Shown here: positions 1 to 7,627 of the stretch, piece by piece
Layout of the letters: each line of letters starts with the position of its first letter
Position numbering within the stretch: the stretch's first letter is position 1
From: Betaproteobacteria bacterium
GTDB taxonomy: Bacteria; Pseudomonadota; Gammaproteobacteria; Burkholderiales; JAHFQX01
NCBI GenBank assembly: GCA_023259135.1
Contig: JAHFQX010000001.1
Coordinates: 1-64,000, forward strand
DNA: 64,000 bases
Direction of reading: 5' to 3'
Translations under genes and position numbers: made by a program
The notes under the pieces: model-generated
Database searches by the model: none
Told to the model about the DNA's origin: nothing
Seen by the model: only the letters and a program-made list of their open reading frames with translations

Positions 1-228
1 ATCGAAGGCCGCTTGCAAACCCGCAAATGGACCGATTCGGGCGGCCAGGAACGCACCACTACGGAGATCGTCGCCGACCGCATGCAAATGCTCGGCGGCA
101 GAGGGGGTTCGGACAGCGGCCGCCAACCGCCCGCCCCCGCCGAACCCCGGTCCTCGTCAGTAGAGCCGGCCACCCGAGCCGTAGAGGGCGGCGGCTTCGG
201 CGACCTGGAAGACGATATTCCGTTCTAA
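1..228 (+). CDS. ssb: Single-stranded DNA-binding protein, C-terminal part (5' end outside window)
   Basis: The reading frame is open from base 1 and ends at TAA 226-228, so only the last 75 residues are present. The fragment starts at the end of the OB fold (EGRLQTRKW, then [13 protein letters not shown], a typical SSB strand), continues with a Gly/Pro/Ser-rich linker, and ends in the acidic tip DLEDDIPF that recruits replication and repair proteins. SSB coats single-stranded DNA during replication, recombination and repair. The ORF-track start at base 13 is an internal TTG, not a real start. It converges on ackA; a small inverted repeat (CTCGAT/ATCGAG, 229-249) lies between them without a T-tract. 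Family assignment is secure. Confidence 0.93.
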   Translation: MEGRLQTRKWTDSGGQERTTTEIVADRMQMLGGRGGSDSGRQPPAPAEPRSSSVEPATRAVEGGGFGDLEDDIPF

Positions 229-270
229 CTCGATCCGCGCCGCATCGAGATCCTTGGCCGTTTACGGCGG

Positions 271-1479
271 TTACCGGATCGTGGCCCAAGTCTGCCGGGC
301 GATGACCGATTCTTCGTCGGTGGGGATGACCCATGCCGACCGCGGGCTGTGTTCGGCGCTGATGCGCGGACCCCCGGCGGCGTTGGCCGCCGGGTCGAGG
401 GAAAGGCCCAGCCAGTCGGCGTCCCGGCAGACCCGGGCGCGGATTTCCGGGGCGTGTTCGCCGATGCCGCCGGTGAACACCAGGGCGTCCAGCCCGCCCA
501 GGGCGGCGGCCAGGGAGCCCAGTTCCCGGGCGATGCGGTAGACGAACAAATCCACGGCTTGCTGGGCCCGGGGGTCGGGGCTTTGCAGCAGGACTTCCAT
601 GTCGGCGCTGATGCCGGACACCCCCAGCAAGCCGCTTTGGTGGTAGAGCAGGTCTTCCAGGCTGTCGGCGTCGTGGCCTTTTTCCCGCAGCAGGTACAGC
701 AGCACGCCGGGGTCCAGGTTGCCGCAGCGGGTGCCCATCACCAAGCCGTCCAGGGCAGTGAAGCCCATGGTGGAAGCGACGCTCGCGCCGTCCCGCAGCG
801 CGCACAGGCTGGCGCCGGCTCCCAGGTGGGCCACCACCACCCGGCCGCGGGCCGCTTGGCCCAGCAGATCCGGCAGAGCACGAGCGACGTATTCGTAGGA
901 CAGTCCATGAAAGCCGTAGCGCTTGATGCCTGCCTCGGTCATGGCCCGAGGCAGGGCGAAGGCCTGGGCCACGGGCGGCTGGCCGCGATGAAAAGCGGTG
1001 TCGAAGCAGGCCACTTGAGGCAGGTTCGGGCGCATGGCGGCCAGCGCCCGGATGGCGGCCAGGTTGTGGGGCTGGTGCAGCGGCGCCAAGGGAACGAGGG
1101 TCTCCAGGGCCGCCAGGATTTCGGGGTCGATCAAGGCCGGCGCGGTGAAGCGCTCGCCGCCGTGGACCACGCGGTGCCCGGCGGCGGCGAGGGGGGCGCC
1201 GGCCAGCCGTTGCTCCACCCAGTCGAGGATTCCGGTCAAGGCCTGCCGGTGATCCGTGCCGCCGCCGGCGCCGGGTTCTAGCCGGGGGCCGGGCAAGGGA
1301 TGGCCCCCGGCATCGTGGGCCTGGCTATGGGGCCGAAGACCGATGCCCGCCACCTGGCCGCGCAACAGCCGGGCGGGACGACCGTCCCTTCGACGGGGCT
1401 CAGGGCACGTCTGGGCCTGGTAGACGGCGAACTTGATGCTGGAGGAACCGGCGTTGAGGACCAGCACCGCGCCGTTCAC
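271..1479 (-). CDS. ackA: Acetate kinase
   Basis: 402 residues, the normal acetate kinase length. The enzyme interconverts acetyl-phosphate + ADP and acetate + ATP in the cytoplasm. The N-terminus has the phosphate-binding signature VLNAGSSSIKF; later come FDTAFH, GFHGLSYEY, HLGAGASLCA and FTGGIGEHAP. I chose the GTG start at 1479 because it forms a GTGA overlap with the stop of the upstream phosphotransacylase gene, which implies translational coupling; the longer track ORF reads back into that gene. Odd feature: residues after FAVYQAQ (TCPEPRRRDGRP) are encoded by a copy of a dispersed repeat, so the region after strand 2 is unlike other acetate kinases. The rest of the protein looks intact. 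Confidence 0.92.
   Translation of the reverse strand: MNGAVLVLNAGSSSIKFAVYQAQTCPEPRRRDGRPARLLRGQVAGIGLRPHSQAHDAGGHPLPGPRLEPGAGGGTDHRQALTGILDWVEQRLAGAPLAAAGHRVVHGGERFTAPALIDPEILAALETLVPLAPLHQPHNLAAIRALAAMRPNLPQVACFDTAFHRGQPPVAQAFALPRAMTEAGIKRYGFHGLSYEYVARALPDLLGQAARGRVVVAHLGAGASLCALRDGASVASTMGFTALDGLVMGTRCGNLDPGVLLYLLREKGHDADSLEDLLYHQSGLLGVSGISADMEVLLQSPDPRAQQAVDLFVYRIARELGSLAAALGGLDALVFTGGIGEHAPEIRARVCRDADWLGLSLDPAANAAGGPRISAEHSPRSAWVIPTDEESVIARQTWATIR
1386..1407. repeat. Dispersed-repeat core inside ackA
   Basis: CCCTTCGACGGGGCTCAGGGCA resembles the CCCTTCGAC...CTCAGGGC repeats common between genes in proteobacterial genomes. A related, longer cluster lies at 5341-5455. Here it is in frame within ackA and encodes part of the protein. 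Repeat kinship is by eye. Confidence 0.5.
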
Positions 1480-2513
1480 AGCGGCGCCTTGGGGCCGTGT
1501 CGGACCAGCAGCAGCGCCAAGGCGCAGGAGGCCTTGCGGGCCGCGACGCCGTCGGCCCGGCTGGTCAGGACGATGGGCACGCGGGCCCCCAACACCACGC
1601 CGGCGAGTTCCGCTCCCGCCAGGTATTCCAGTTGCTTGGCCAGCATGTTGCCGGATTCCAAGTCGGGCACCACCAGGATGTCGGCCCGGCCCGCCACCGG
1701 CGAGTGGATGCCCTTGGTCTGGGCGGCGGCCAGGGAAATGGCGTTGTCCAGGGCCAGCGGCCCGTCCAGGATGCCGCCGGTGATTTGTCCCCGGTCGGCC
1801 ATCTTGCACAGGGCGGCGGCTTCCACGGTGGAGCGCAGCTTGGGCGTGACGGTCTCGATGGCGGAAACGATAGCCACCTTGGGCTCGGCAATGTGCAGCA
1901 CGGCGGCCAGATCCAGGGCGTTTTGCACGATGTCCCGCTTGTCTTCCAGGGATGGGGCGATGTTGATGGCGGCGTCGGTGAGCAGCAGGGGGCGGGGATA
2001 AGCCGGCACGTCCATCACGAACACGTGGCTGATGCGCCGCCCGGTGCGCAGCCCGGTGACGGCATGCACCACCTCGGCCATCAGTTCGTCGGTATGCAAG
2101 CTGCCCTTCATCAGGGCCTCCGCTTCGCCGCCGCGCACCAAGGCCACCGCCCGGGCGGCGGCGGCGTGGCTGTGCTCGGTGGCAACGATGGGATAGCCGA
2201 ACAGATCCACTTCTTCGGCTTCGGCCACCGCCCGGATTTTGGCTTCCGGCCCCACCAGCCGCGGCACGATCAACCCGGCCCGGGTCGCTGCCACCGCTCC
2301 CAGCAGGGATTCCCGGTCGCAGGGATGGACCACCGCCGTGGTGATGGGGGCCAAGCCCTGGGCCAGGGCGAACAGCCAGGCATGCCGGGCGGGCGGCGGG
2401 ATATCCGGGGGGAGGTTGGGCGTGGGTTCATGGGGGGTTCCTTTCCGGGCCCTATCATGCCAAAGCCGCGTTGCCGTTGCCACCGGCCTTGCAAGACGCG
2501 GCGCCGGCCCCAT
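1476..2513 (-). CDS. Phosphate acetyl/butyryltransferase (PTA/PTB family)
   Basis: Transfers an acyl group from CoA to phosphate, supplying acyl-phosphate to the acetate kinase encoded just downstream. Recognisable blocks are AVVHPCDRESLLGA, PRLVGPEAKIRAVA, ALMKGSLHTDELM, FVMDVPAYPRPLLLTDAAINIAP and VPDLESGNMLAKQL. The short single-domain form resembles the phosphate butyryltransferase-like proteins paired with ackA in many proteobacteria. The 5' end is uncertain: the best ribosome site (GGAAAGGAAC) precedes ATG 2431, which is one base out of frame. Adding one C to the six-C run at 2407-2412 would join that ATG to the conserved frame. In the sequence as given, only ATG 2513 or GTG 2483 are in frame. 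Acetyl versus butyryl specificity cannot be decided. Confidence 0.85.
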   Translation of the reverse strand: MGPAPRLARPVATATRLWHDRARKGTPHEPTPNLPPDIPPPARHAWLFALAQGLAPITTAVVHPCDRESLLGAVAATRAGLIVPRLVGPEAKIRAVAEAEEVDLFGYPIVATEHSHAAAARAVALVRGGEAEALMKGSLHTDELMAEVVHAVTGLRTGRRISHVFVMDVPAYPRPLLLTDAAINIAPSLEDKRDIVQNALDLAAVLHIAEPKVAIVSAIETVTPKLRSTVEAAALCKMADRGQITGGILDGPLALDNAISLAAAQTKGIHSPVAGRADILVVPDLESGNMLAKQLEYLAGAELAGVVLGARVPIVLTSRADGVAARKASCALALLLVRHGPKAPL

Positions 2514-2542
2514 ATTGTTACCGCGCCCCTAGGGCGATTCGG

Positions 2543-2548
2543 TATAAT
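2543..2548 (+). promoter_or_regulatory. -10 element upstream of fmdB
   Basis: TATAAT lies 28 bases before the fmdB ATG. No well-spaced consensus -35 is visible (TTGTTA at 2515 is too far, TTACCG at 2518 has a 19-base spacer), so the promoter is inferred mainly from the perfect -10. Confidence 0.5.
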
Positions 2549-2575
2549 TTTCCCTTTTGCATCAAAGGAGCAGCC

Positions 2576-2851
2576 ATGCCGATTTACGAATACCGCTGCG
2601 CTTCCTGCGCTTTCCAGAAGGAATATTTGCAGAAAGTGAACTCCGCGCCGCTGACCGATTGTCCCGAGTGCGGCGCCGCCACCTTCAATAAAATGCTCAC
2701 CGCCGCCGGCTTTCAGCTTAAGGGCAGCGGCTGGTATGCCACCGATTTCAAAGGCGGCGGCAAGCCCGCCGCCAAGGAAGAGGCCAAGGAGGAGAGTGCC
2801 GCCGGTTGCGCCGCCGGGCCTTGCGCGGCTTGCCAGCCGGCCGCCACGTGA
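2576..2851 (+). CDS. FmdB-family zinc-ribbon protein
   Basis: 91 residues starting at MPIYEYRCASC, the hallmark of the FmdB/CxxC_CxxC_SSSS putative regulatory family. Two CxxC pairs (CASC near residue 8, CPECG near residue 29) should bind one zinc ion. The C-terminal half is a low-complexity Gly/Lys/Glu/Ala tail with extra cysteines. The start is supported by AAAGGAG seven bases upstream; the longer ORF in the track is upstream noise. Its stop overlaps the GTG of the next gene (GTGA), and the FmdB-DUF502-AspS order is a conserved betaproteobacterial neighbourhood. The molecular role is unknown; family descriptions suggest a regulatory protein. Confidence 0.88.
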   Translation: MPIYEYRCASCAFQKEYLQKVNSAPLTDCPECGAATFNKMLTAAGFQLKGSGWYATDFKGGGKPAAKEEAKEESAAGCAAGPCAACQPAAT

Positions 2852-3471
2852 AGCGCTATTTCGTCACCGGGCTGCTGATTTGGATTCCCCTGGCCATCAC
2901 GGTCTGGGTGCTCAACCTATTGGTGAGCACCATGGACCAGACCCTGCTGCTGATTCCCGAGGAGTGGCGCACCGAAGGCTGGCTGGGGATCCACGTGCCG
3001 GGCATGGGAGTGGTGCTGACGGTGGTGGTGGTGTTCCTCACCGGGTTGTTCACCCGCAATATCATCGGCCAGCGGCTGGTGCGCTTCTGGGAAGGGCTGC
3101 TGTCCCGCATCCCGGTGGTGAAATCCATCTATTACAGCGTCAAGCAGGTTTCCGACACGCTGTTCTCCGATTCCGGCCAAGCGTTCCGCAAGGCCTTGCT
3201 GGTACAGTATCCCCGCCACGGCTCATGGACCATCGCCTTCCTCACCGGACAGCCGGGGGGCGATGTGGCGAACCATCTGCAAGGGGATTACGTGAGCGTC
3301 TACGTGCCCACCACCCCCAATCCCACCTCGGGATTTTTTTTGATGATGCCCCGGGCCGATGTGGTGGAGCTGGATATCAGCGTCGATGAGGCGCTCAAAT
3401 ACATCATTTCCATGGGCGTGGTAGCCCCGCCCGAGAAAGCCCCCACCGCCCAGACTTATGCCGGGGACTGA
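2848..3471 (+). CDS. DUF502 family inner-membrane protein
   Basis: 207 residues. Starts at GTG 2848 ([22 protein letters not shown]), which overlaps the fmdB stop by four bases. Two transmembrane helices are evident (about residues 5-25 and 55-78), flanking a short periplasmic loop, followed by a soluble domain with [18 protein letters not shown] and a late [15 protein letters not shown] motif typical of DUF502. Function is not established for the family; conserved linkage to aspS suggests only co-expression. A strong intrinsic terminator follows it, so it is the last gene of the fmdB unit. Confidence 0.88.
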   Translation: MKRYFVTGLLIWIPLAITVWVLNLLVSTMDQTLLLIPEEWRTEGWLGIHVPGMGVVLTVVVVFLTGLFTRNIIGQRLVRFWEGLLSRIPVVKSIYYSVKQVSDTLFSDSGQAFRKALLVQYPRHGSWTIAFLTGQPGGDVANHLQGDYVSVYVPTTPNPTSGFFLMMPRADVVELDISVDEALKYIISMGVVAPPEKAPTAQTYAGD

Positions 3472-3479
3472 GACCCTCT

Positions 3480-3517
3480 AGCCGCGAAGGGCCGCCGCCC
3501 TCGCGGCTTCGATTTTT
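3480..3517 (+). terminator. Intrinsic terminator after DUF502 gene
   Basis: AGCCGCGA and TCGCGGCT pair around an inner GGGC/GCCC stem, followed by TCGATTTTT. It separates fmdB-DUF502 from aspS. Confidence 0.8.
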
Positions 3518-3530
3518 CATTGGAAGCTTC

Positions 3531-5297
3531 ATGCGTAGCGAATATTGCGGTTTGATCGACAAGCAATGCCTGGGCAAGACCGTCACCTTGTGCGGCTGGG
3601 TGCATCGGCGGCGGGACCACGGCGGCATCATTTTCGTCGACCTGCGGGACCGGGAAGGCTTGGTGCAAGTGGTGTTCGATCCCGACCATGGGCCGGCCTT
3701 CCAGATCGCGGAGAGCTTGCGGGGCGAATACGTGGTGCGGGTGACGGGCACGGTGCGGCCACGGCCCGAGGGCACGGTCAACGCCGGCTTGGTGAGCGGA
3801 GAGATCGAGGTGCTGGCCCAGACCGTGGAAATTCTCAACCCGTCCCTCACCCCGCCGTTCCAACTGGACGATGACACGATAAGCGAGCCGGTGCGGCTGG
3901 AGTACCGCTTTCTCGATCTGCGGCGGCCAGCCATGCAGCGCAATCTGCGGCTGCGCTACCGGCTGGCCATGACGGTGCGTAATTTCCTGGACCGGCACGG
4001 CTTCATCGACGTGGAAACCCCCATGCTGACCCGCTCCACGCCGGAGGGAGCACGGGATTATCTGGTGCCGAGCCGGGTCCATGCGGGGGAATTCTTCGCC
4101 CTGCCCCAGTCGCCCCAGTTGTTCAAGCAACTGCTCATGGTGGCGGGCTTCGACCGCTACTATCAGATCACCAAATGCTTCCGGGACGAGGACCTGCGGG
4201 CCGATCGCCAGCCGGAATTCACCCAGATCGATATCGAGACTTCCTTCATGGGAGCTGCGCAGATCACCGCCTTGATGGAAGCCATGATCCGGGAAGTGTT
4301 TCGCGAAGTGCTGGCGGTGGAGCTGCCCGATCCCTTCCCCCGGCTCAGCTACCGGGAAGCCATGAACCGCTACGGCTCCGACAAGCCGGATCTGCGGGTG
4401 CCCCTGGTGCTGACCGAGTTGACCGATCTCATGCATCAAGTGGAATTCAAGGTGTTCCGGGAGCCGGCGGCGACTCCCGGCGGCCGGGTCGCGGCGCTGC
4501 GGGTGCCCGGCGGCGGGACGCTGACCCGCAAGGAAGTGGACGATTACACCGAATTCGCAAAAATCTACGGCGCCAAGGGATTGGCCTACATCCGGGTGAA
4601 CCAGCGCGCCGCCGGCCTCGACGGGCTGCAATCCCCCATCGTCAAGTTCCTGCCGGAGCCGGTGGTAGCGGCGATTCTGGAACGTACCGGCGCCCAGGAC
4701 GGCGATTTGATTTTCTTCGGCGCCGACCGGGCCAAGGTGGTGAACGACGCCCTCGGCGCGCTACGCGCCAAGATCGGCCACGAGCGCGGGCTGGCGGAAT
4801 CCGGCTGGCGGCCTTTGTGGGTGGAGGATTTCCCCATGTTCGAGTGGAACGAGGAAGAGAAGCGCTGGCAAGCGCTGCATCACCCCTTCACCGCGCCCGC
4901 CGACGGCCATGAAAATCTGCTGGAGTCGGATCCTGGACAAGCGCTCTCCAAAGCCTACGACATGGTGCTGAACGGCTGGGAAATCGGCGGCGGCTCCGTG
5001 CGCATCCATTCCCAGGAGATTCAAAGCAAGGTGTTCTCGGCGCTAAATATTGGCCCCGAGGAAGCCCGCCGCAAATTCGGTTTTCTGCTGGACGCGCTGC
5101 AATACGGCGCTCCGCCCCACGGCGGCCTGGCCTTCGGTTTGGACCGGGTGGTCACCCTCATGGTGGGGGCGGAATCGATCCGCGACGTCATCGCCTTCCC
5201 CAAGACCCAGCGGGCCCAATGCTTGCTGACCCAGGCTCCCAGCCCGGTGGACGAGATCCAGCTCAAGGAACTGCATATCCGCTTGCGCGGCCACTGA
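3531..5297 (+). CDS. aspS: Aspartyl-tRNA synthetase, probably non-discriminating
   Basis: 588 residues, full-length bacterial AspRS. It charges tRNA-Asp with aspartate. Order: N-terminal OB anticodon-binding domain (MRSEYCG...[11 protein letters not shown]), class II catalytic core with motif 2 ([14 protein letters not shown]), the bacterial GAD insertion, and motif 3 ([10 protein letters not shown]). At the positions known to separate non-discriminating from discriminating AspRS (His31/Gly82 in Pseudomonas; Leu30 and Lys in E. coli), this protein has His30 and Gly81. It therefore probably also charges tRNA-Asn with Asp, which would require GatCAB elsewhere in the genome. It follows a terminator, so it likely has its own promoter within the short gap. 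Confidence 0.96.
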   Translation: MRSEYCGLIDKQCLGKTVTLCGWVHRRRDHGGIIFVDLRDREGLVQVVFDPDHGPAFQIAESLRGEYVVRVTGTVRPRPEGTVNAGLVSGEIEVLAQTVEILNPSLTPPFQLDDDTISEPVRLEYRFLDLRRPAMQRNLRLRYRLAMTVRNFLDRHGFIDVETPMLTRSTPEGARDYLVPSRVHAGEFFALPQSPQLFKQLLMVAGFDRYYQITKCFRDEDLRADRQPEFTQIDIETSFMGAAQITALMEAMIREVFREVLAVELPDPFPRLSYREAMNRYGSDKPDLRVPLVLTELTDLMHQVEFKVFREPAATPGGRVAALRVPGGGTLTRKEVDDYTEFAKIYGAKGLAYIRVNQRAAGLDGLQSPIVKFLPEPVVAAILERTGAQDGDLIFFGADRAKVVNDALGALRAKIGHERGLAESGWRPLWVEDFPMFEWNEEEKRWQALHHPFTAPADGHENLLESDPGQALSKAYDMVLNGWEIGGGSVRIHSQEIQSKVFSALNIGPEEARRKFGFLLDALQYGAPPHGGLAFGLDRVVTLMVGAESIRDVIAFPKTQRAQCLLTQAPSPVDEIQLKELHIRLRGH

Positions 5298-5340
5298 GGC
5301 GGTCCCGATCGAAGTTCGGATAAGTAACTGACGTCGGTAG

Positions 5341-5455
5341 TCTGCCGTTCGCCCTGTCGAAGGGTAAACGGTATTGCGCCTAGCCGCTCATGGTTCGACA
5401 AGCCTGTCCCGAGTGCAATCGAAGGGCCTGCCCTGAGTGAAATTGAAGGGCTCAC
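5341..5455. repeat. Cluster of degenerate TTCG...GAAGGGC dispersed repeats
   Basis: Several decayed copies of a common proteobacterial intergenic repeat stand side by side: GTTCGCCCTGTCGAAGGG, GGTTCGACAAGCCTGTCCC, GCCCTGAGTGAAATTGAAGGG and CTCACCACGAGCG. They resemble the pair of inverted arms CCGTTCGCCCTGAGCTTGTCGAAGGG / GGTTCGACAAGCTCACCACGAACGG. The cluster fills the gap between aspS and the shortened LysE-type gene and is related to the copy inside ackA. Confidence 0.65.
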
Positions 5456-5468
5456 CACGAGCGATCCT

Positions 5469-5852
5469 ATGGAAACCGGCCTGAGCCTCAGCAGCATGGT
5501 CGCGCTGTTCGGCGCCATGGCCGTCCTGGCCGCCGTTCCCGGCGTGAGCGTTTTAGCGGTATCGGCGAGAGCGGCGGCTTTCGGATTTATCCATGGCGCG
5601 TTTACGGCCATGGGCATAGTGGCAGGCGACATCGTTTTCATTCTACTGGCCATCTTCGGGCTGGCGCTTCTCGTTGAAGCGCTGGGCGGCATGTTTTTTC
5701 TGATCAAGTACGTCGGCGGCGTTAAGCTTGCCTATGCGTATGCCGCGGGGCGAGCCAACTCCTTTTTTGGCGGCGGAATGGGAAAAGCCATGAACATCAT
5801 CGCGGTCTGCGTCATGGTCGTGGCGGGCATACAGGTCATCGCAAAGGCATAG
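5469..5852 (+). pseudogene. LysE/RhtB-type exporter, internally deleted
   Basis: 127 residues. The first 85 residues match the N-terminal half of LysE/RhtB amino-acid exporters: hydrophobic helix 1 with AAVPGVSVLAVSARAAAFGF, two further helices, then KYVGGVKLAYAY. The last 30 residues (MGKAMNIIAVCVMVVAGIQVI) resemble the final helix of the same family. A full protein has about 200 residues, so roughly 70 appear to be missing from the middle without breaking the frame. It may be a decayed remnant or, less likely, a functional small membrane protein. It starts just after the repeat cluster, which may have mediated rearrangement. No clear ribosome site was seen. Confidence 0.55.
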
Positions 5853-5924
5853 CCTCGGCGCTCGCGGCCGGATACTCGATTCGACGGATTCCCTATTGGG
5901 CGGCGATTGAAAAACTGCCGAGTC

Positions 5925-5953
5925 ACCCGAGAATGGGGCAAAATCGGGTTTTT
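5925..5953 (+). terminator. Possible terminator after LysE-like remnant
   Basis: ACCCGA and TCGGGT can pair across a 13-base loop and run straight into TTTTT. The loop is long and the stem short, so strength is doubtful. Confidence 0.35.
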
Positions 5954-5991
5954 CCGCCGGCCTCGTTGGCCCAAATTAGAGGAGCGCCCCA

Positions 5992-6546
5992 ATGAACAAA
6001 GCAGTGCTAGCCGCCATTAGCCTAGCTGTGTTCGCCACTATTTCCCACGCGGCGAACACGAGCAAGGCGGTCCCGTACTCGGGTCAGGAATCCAGGGAGA
6101 TAAAGGCCTTGGCCGCGGAGGATGTCGAAAACTATCTCTTGGGCAAGGGCATGGGTCTTGCCAAGGCAGCGGAGCTGAACGGGTATCCAGGTCCTTCCCA
6201 TGTCTTGGCGCTGGCGGGTGAGCTGAGGCTTTCCGCCGAGCAGCAGCAACGCACGGAAGCGCTTTTCAAGTCCATGGAAACCCGGGCGAGGCAAATCGGC
6301 CGCGCCCTCGTGGATGAAGAGCGGAAGCTCGATCAATTATTCGCTTCCAAGTCCATCACGTCGGAAACCCTGACGCAGTCGCTGAAGCGAATGGGCGAGC
6401 TGCAAGCACAGGTGCGGCGAGCTCATCTTGAATCTCACCTGGCCCAGGCGGAGATTCTTGCCCCCGAGCAAGTGGTTGCCTATATGCAATTGCGCGGGTA
6501 CGGCGGGATGGAGAAGCGCGCGGAATACTCCGGGCACAAGCATTGA
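5992..6546 (+). CDS. Spy/CpxP-like periplasmic protein
   Basis: 184 residues with a clear signal peptide (MNKAVLAAISLAVFATISHA). The mature part is predicted all-helical with a degenerate LTxxQ-type segment (LRLSAEQQQRTEALFKSM) and further helices rich in Glu, Gln and Arg (RALVDEERKLDQLF, LQAQVRRAHLESHL). This pattern fits the Spy/CpxP and heavy-metal-sensor (CnrX/ZraP) superfamily of periplasmic chaperones and metal or envelope-stress sensors. The start has AGAGGAG about ten bases upstream. It stands alone, with no two-component system or metal exporter beside it, so metal resistance cannot be claimed. Confidence 0.7.
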   Translation: MNKAVLAAISLAVFATISHAANTSKAVPYSGQESREIKALAAEDVENYLLGKGMGLAKAAELNGYPGPSHVLALAGELRLSAEQQQRTEALFKSMETRARQIGRALVDEERKLDQLFASKSITSETLTQSLKRMGELQAQVRRAHLESHLAQAEILAPEQVVAYMQLRGYGGMEKRAEYSGHKH

Positions 6547-6697
6547 CTCGGCTGACAAATTGTTGACCCCCCCGGAAGGTCCTTCGATAGATGCTTCGCG
6601 CTACTCAGGACGAGCGGCAAGATACTCTGTCTGCCGGCATTCGGCCGGCGGATTGGGGGCACACACTGAATTACACTGATCTCAACAGGAGGACTCC

Positions 6698-7492
6698 ATG
6701 AACTACAAAACCATCAAGCTGAAAGTCGACGGCGACGGCGTCGCTTACCTCACCCTGGCCCGCCCCGAGATTCACAATGCCATGAGCATCGAGCTGGTGC
6801 GGGAGCTGCGCGCTGCGCTGCGCGTCATCGCCGACAACGCCAAGATTCGGGCGGTGGTGGTCACCGGAGAGGGGCAGAGTTTCTGCGCCGGCGGCGACTT
6901 GAATTGGATGAAAAGCATCATGGGCCAAAGCCGCGCCCAGCGCACGGCGGAATCCAGCGAATTGGCCGATTTGCTCTACGAATTCGACCACCTGCCCACC
7001 GCGGTGATCGGCCGCATCAACGGTCCCGCCACCGGCGGCGGCTTCGGCTTGACCTGCGCCTGCGACATCGCCATCGGCTCCACCGCGGCCCGTTTCGCCC
7101 TGACCGAAGCCAAGCTGGGACTGCTGCCCGCCAACATCGCGCCCTACGTGGTGCGGCGCCTGGGGCTGGCCCGTTCCCGGCGGCTGGGGCTGGGCGCCAA
7201 GTTCGTCGATGCCGTGGAGGCGGAGCGCCTCGGCCTGCTGGACCGGGTGGAGGCGCCTGAAAATCTGGATCGGGCCGTGGAGGAAGAACTGGGCTGGATT
7301 CTCGGTTGCCCGCCGAGTTCGGTGGCGGCCACCAAACGGCTGTTCGACTATGTGGCCAACCGCGAGCCCAGGGATTGCATGATCTACACCGCCGACCGGC
7401 TGGCCGATGCCTGGGAAACCGACGAGGCCAAGGAAGGCATCGCCGCTTTTTTGGGAAAGCGGGCCCCGGCATGGAAAGTAAAGCGAGGCTGA
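6698..7492 (+). CDS. Enoyl-CoA hydratase/isomerase, LiuC/AtuE-like
   Basis: 264-residue crotonase-fold protein. The oxyanion-hole segment is SFCAGGDLNWM. The sequence around the second helix is GPATGGGFGLTCACDIAIG and then FALTEAKLGLLPANIAPYVV. The usual first catalytic Glu (GGGxEL in crotonase) is Gly here while the second Glu is kept (TEAKLGL). This is the pattern I know from 3-methylglutaconyl-CoA and isohexenylglutaconyl-CoA hydratases (LiuC, AtuE). An acyl-CoA dehydrogenase follows after a 135-base gap with a long hairpin, so the two likely act together in branched-chain or terpenoid acyl-CoA oxidation. The biotin carboxylase subunits of the leucine or acyclic-terpene pathways are absent nearby. 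AGGAGG precedes the ATG. Confidence 0.82.
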   Translation: MNYKTIKLKVDGDGVAYLTLARPEIHNAMSIELVRELRAALRVIADNAKIRAVVVTGEGQSFCAGGDLNWMKSIMGQSRAQRTAESSELADLLYEFDHLPTAVIGRINGPATGGGFGLTCACDIAIGSTAARFALTEAKLGLLPANIAPYVVRRLGLARSRRLGLGAKFVDAVEAERLGLLDRVEAPENLDRAVEEELGWILGCPPSSVAATKRLFDYVANREPRDCMIYTADRLADAWETDEAKEGIAAFLGKRAPAWKVKRG

Positions 7493-7508
7493 ACGTTGTA
7501 AGGCAGCG

Positions 7509-7565
7509 ACGCCCCAGGGCCGTTCGGGCGACCGACCCCCTTCCACAGGATGAACGGCGGGGCGT
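7509..7565 (+). other. Long inverted repeat between hydratase and dehydrogenase genes
   Basis: ACGCCCC + GCCGTTC (7509-7525, split by AGG) is complementary to GAACGGC + GGGGCGT (7552-7565): 14 perfectly matched pairs with one three-base bulge and a 26-base loop. There is no T-tract. It could be an mRNA-processing or stability element, an attenuator, or part of a palindromic repeat. Confidence 0.55.
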
Positions 7566-7627
7566 TGGCATCAATTACTTTTCCAATCCCCAATAATCCC
7601 CCCAAATTCTTTACGGAGAGTCTTTCC

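Noticed and set aside
229-249. Inverted repeat between ssb and ackA as a terminator
   Set aside because: CTCGAT/ATCGAG is only six pairs and has no T-tract on either strand.
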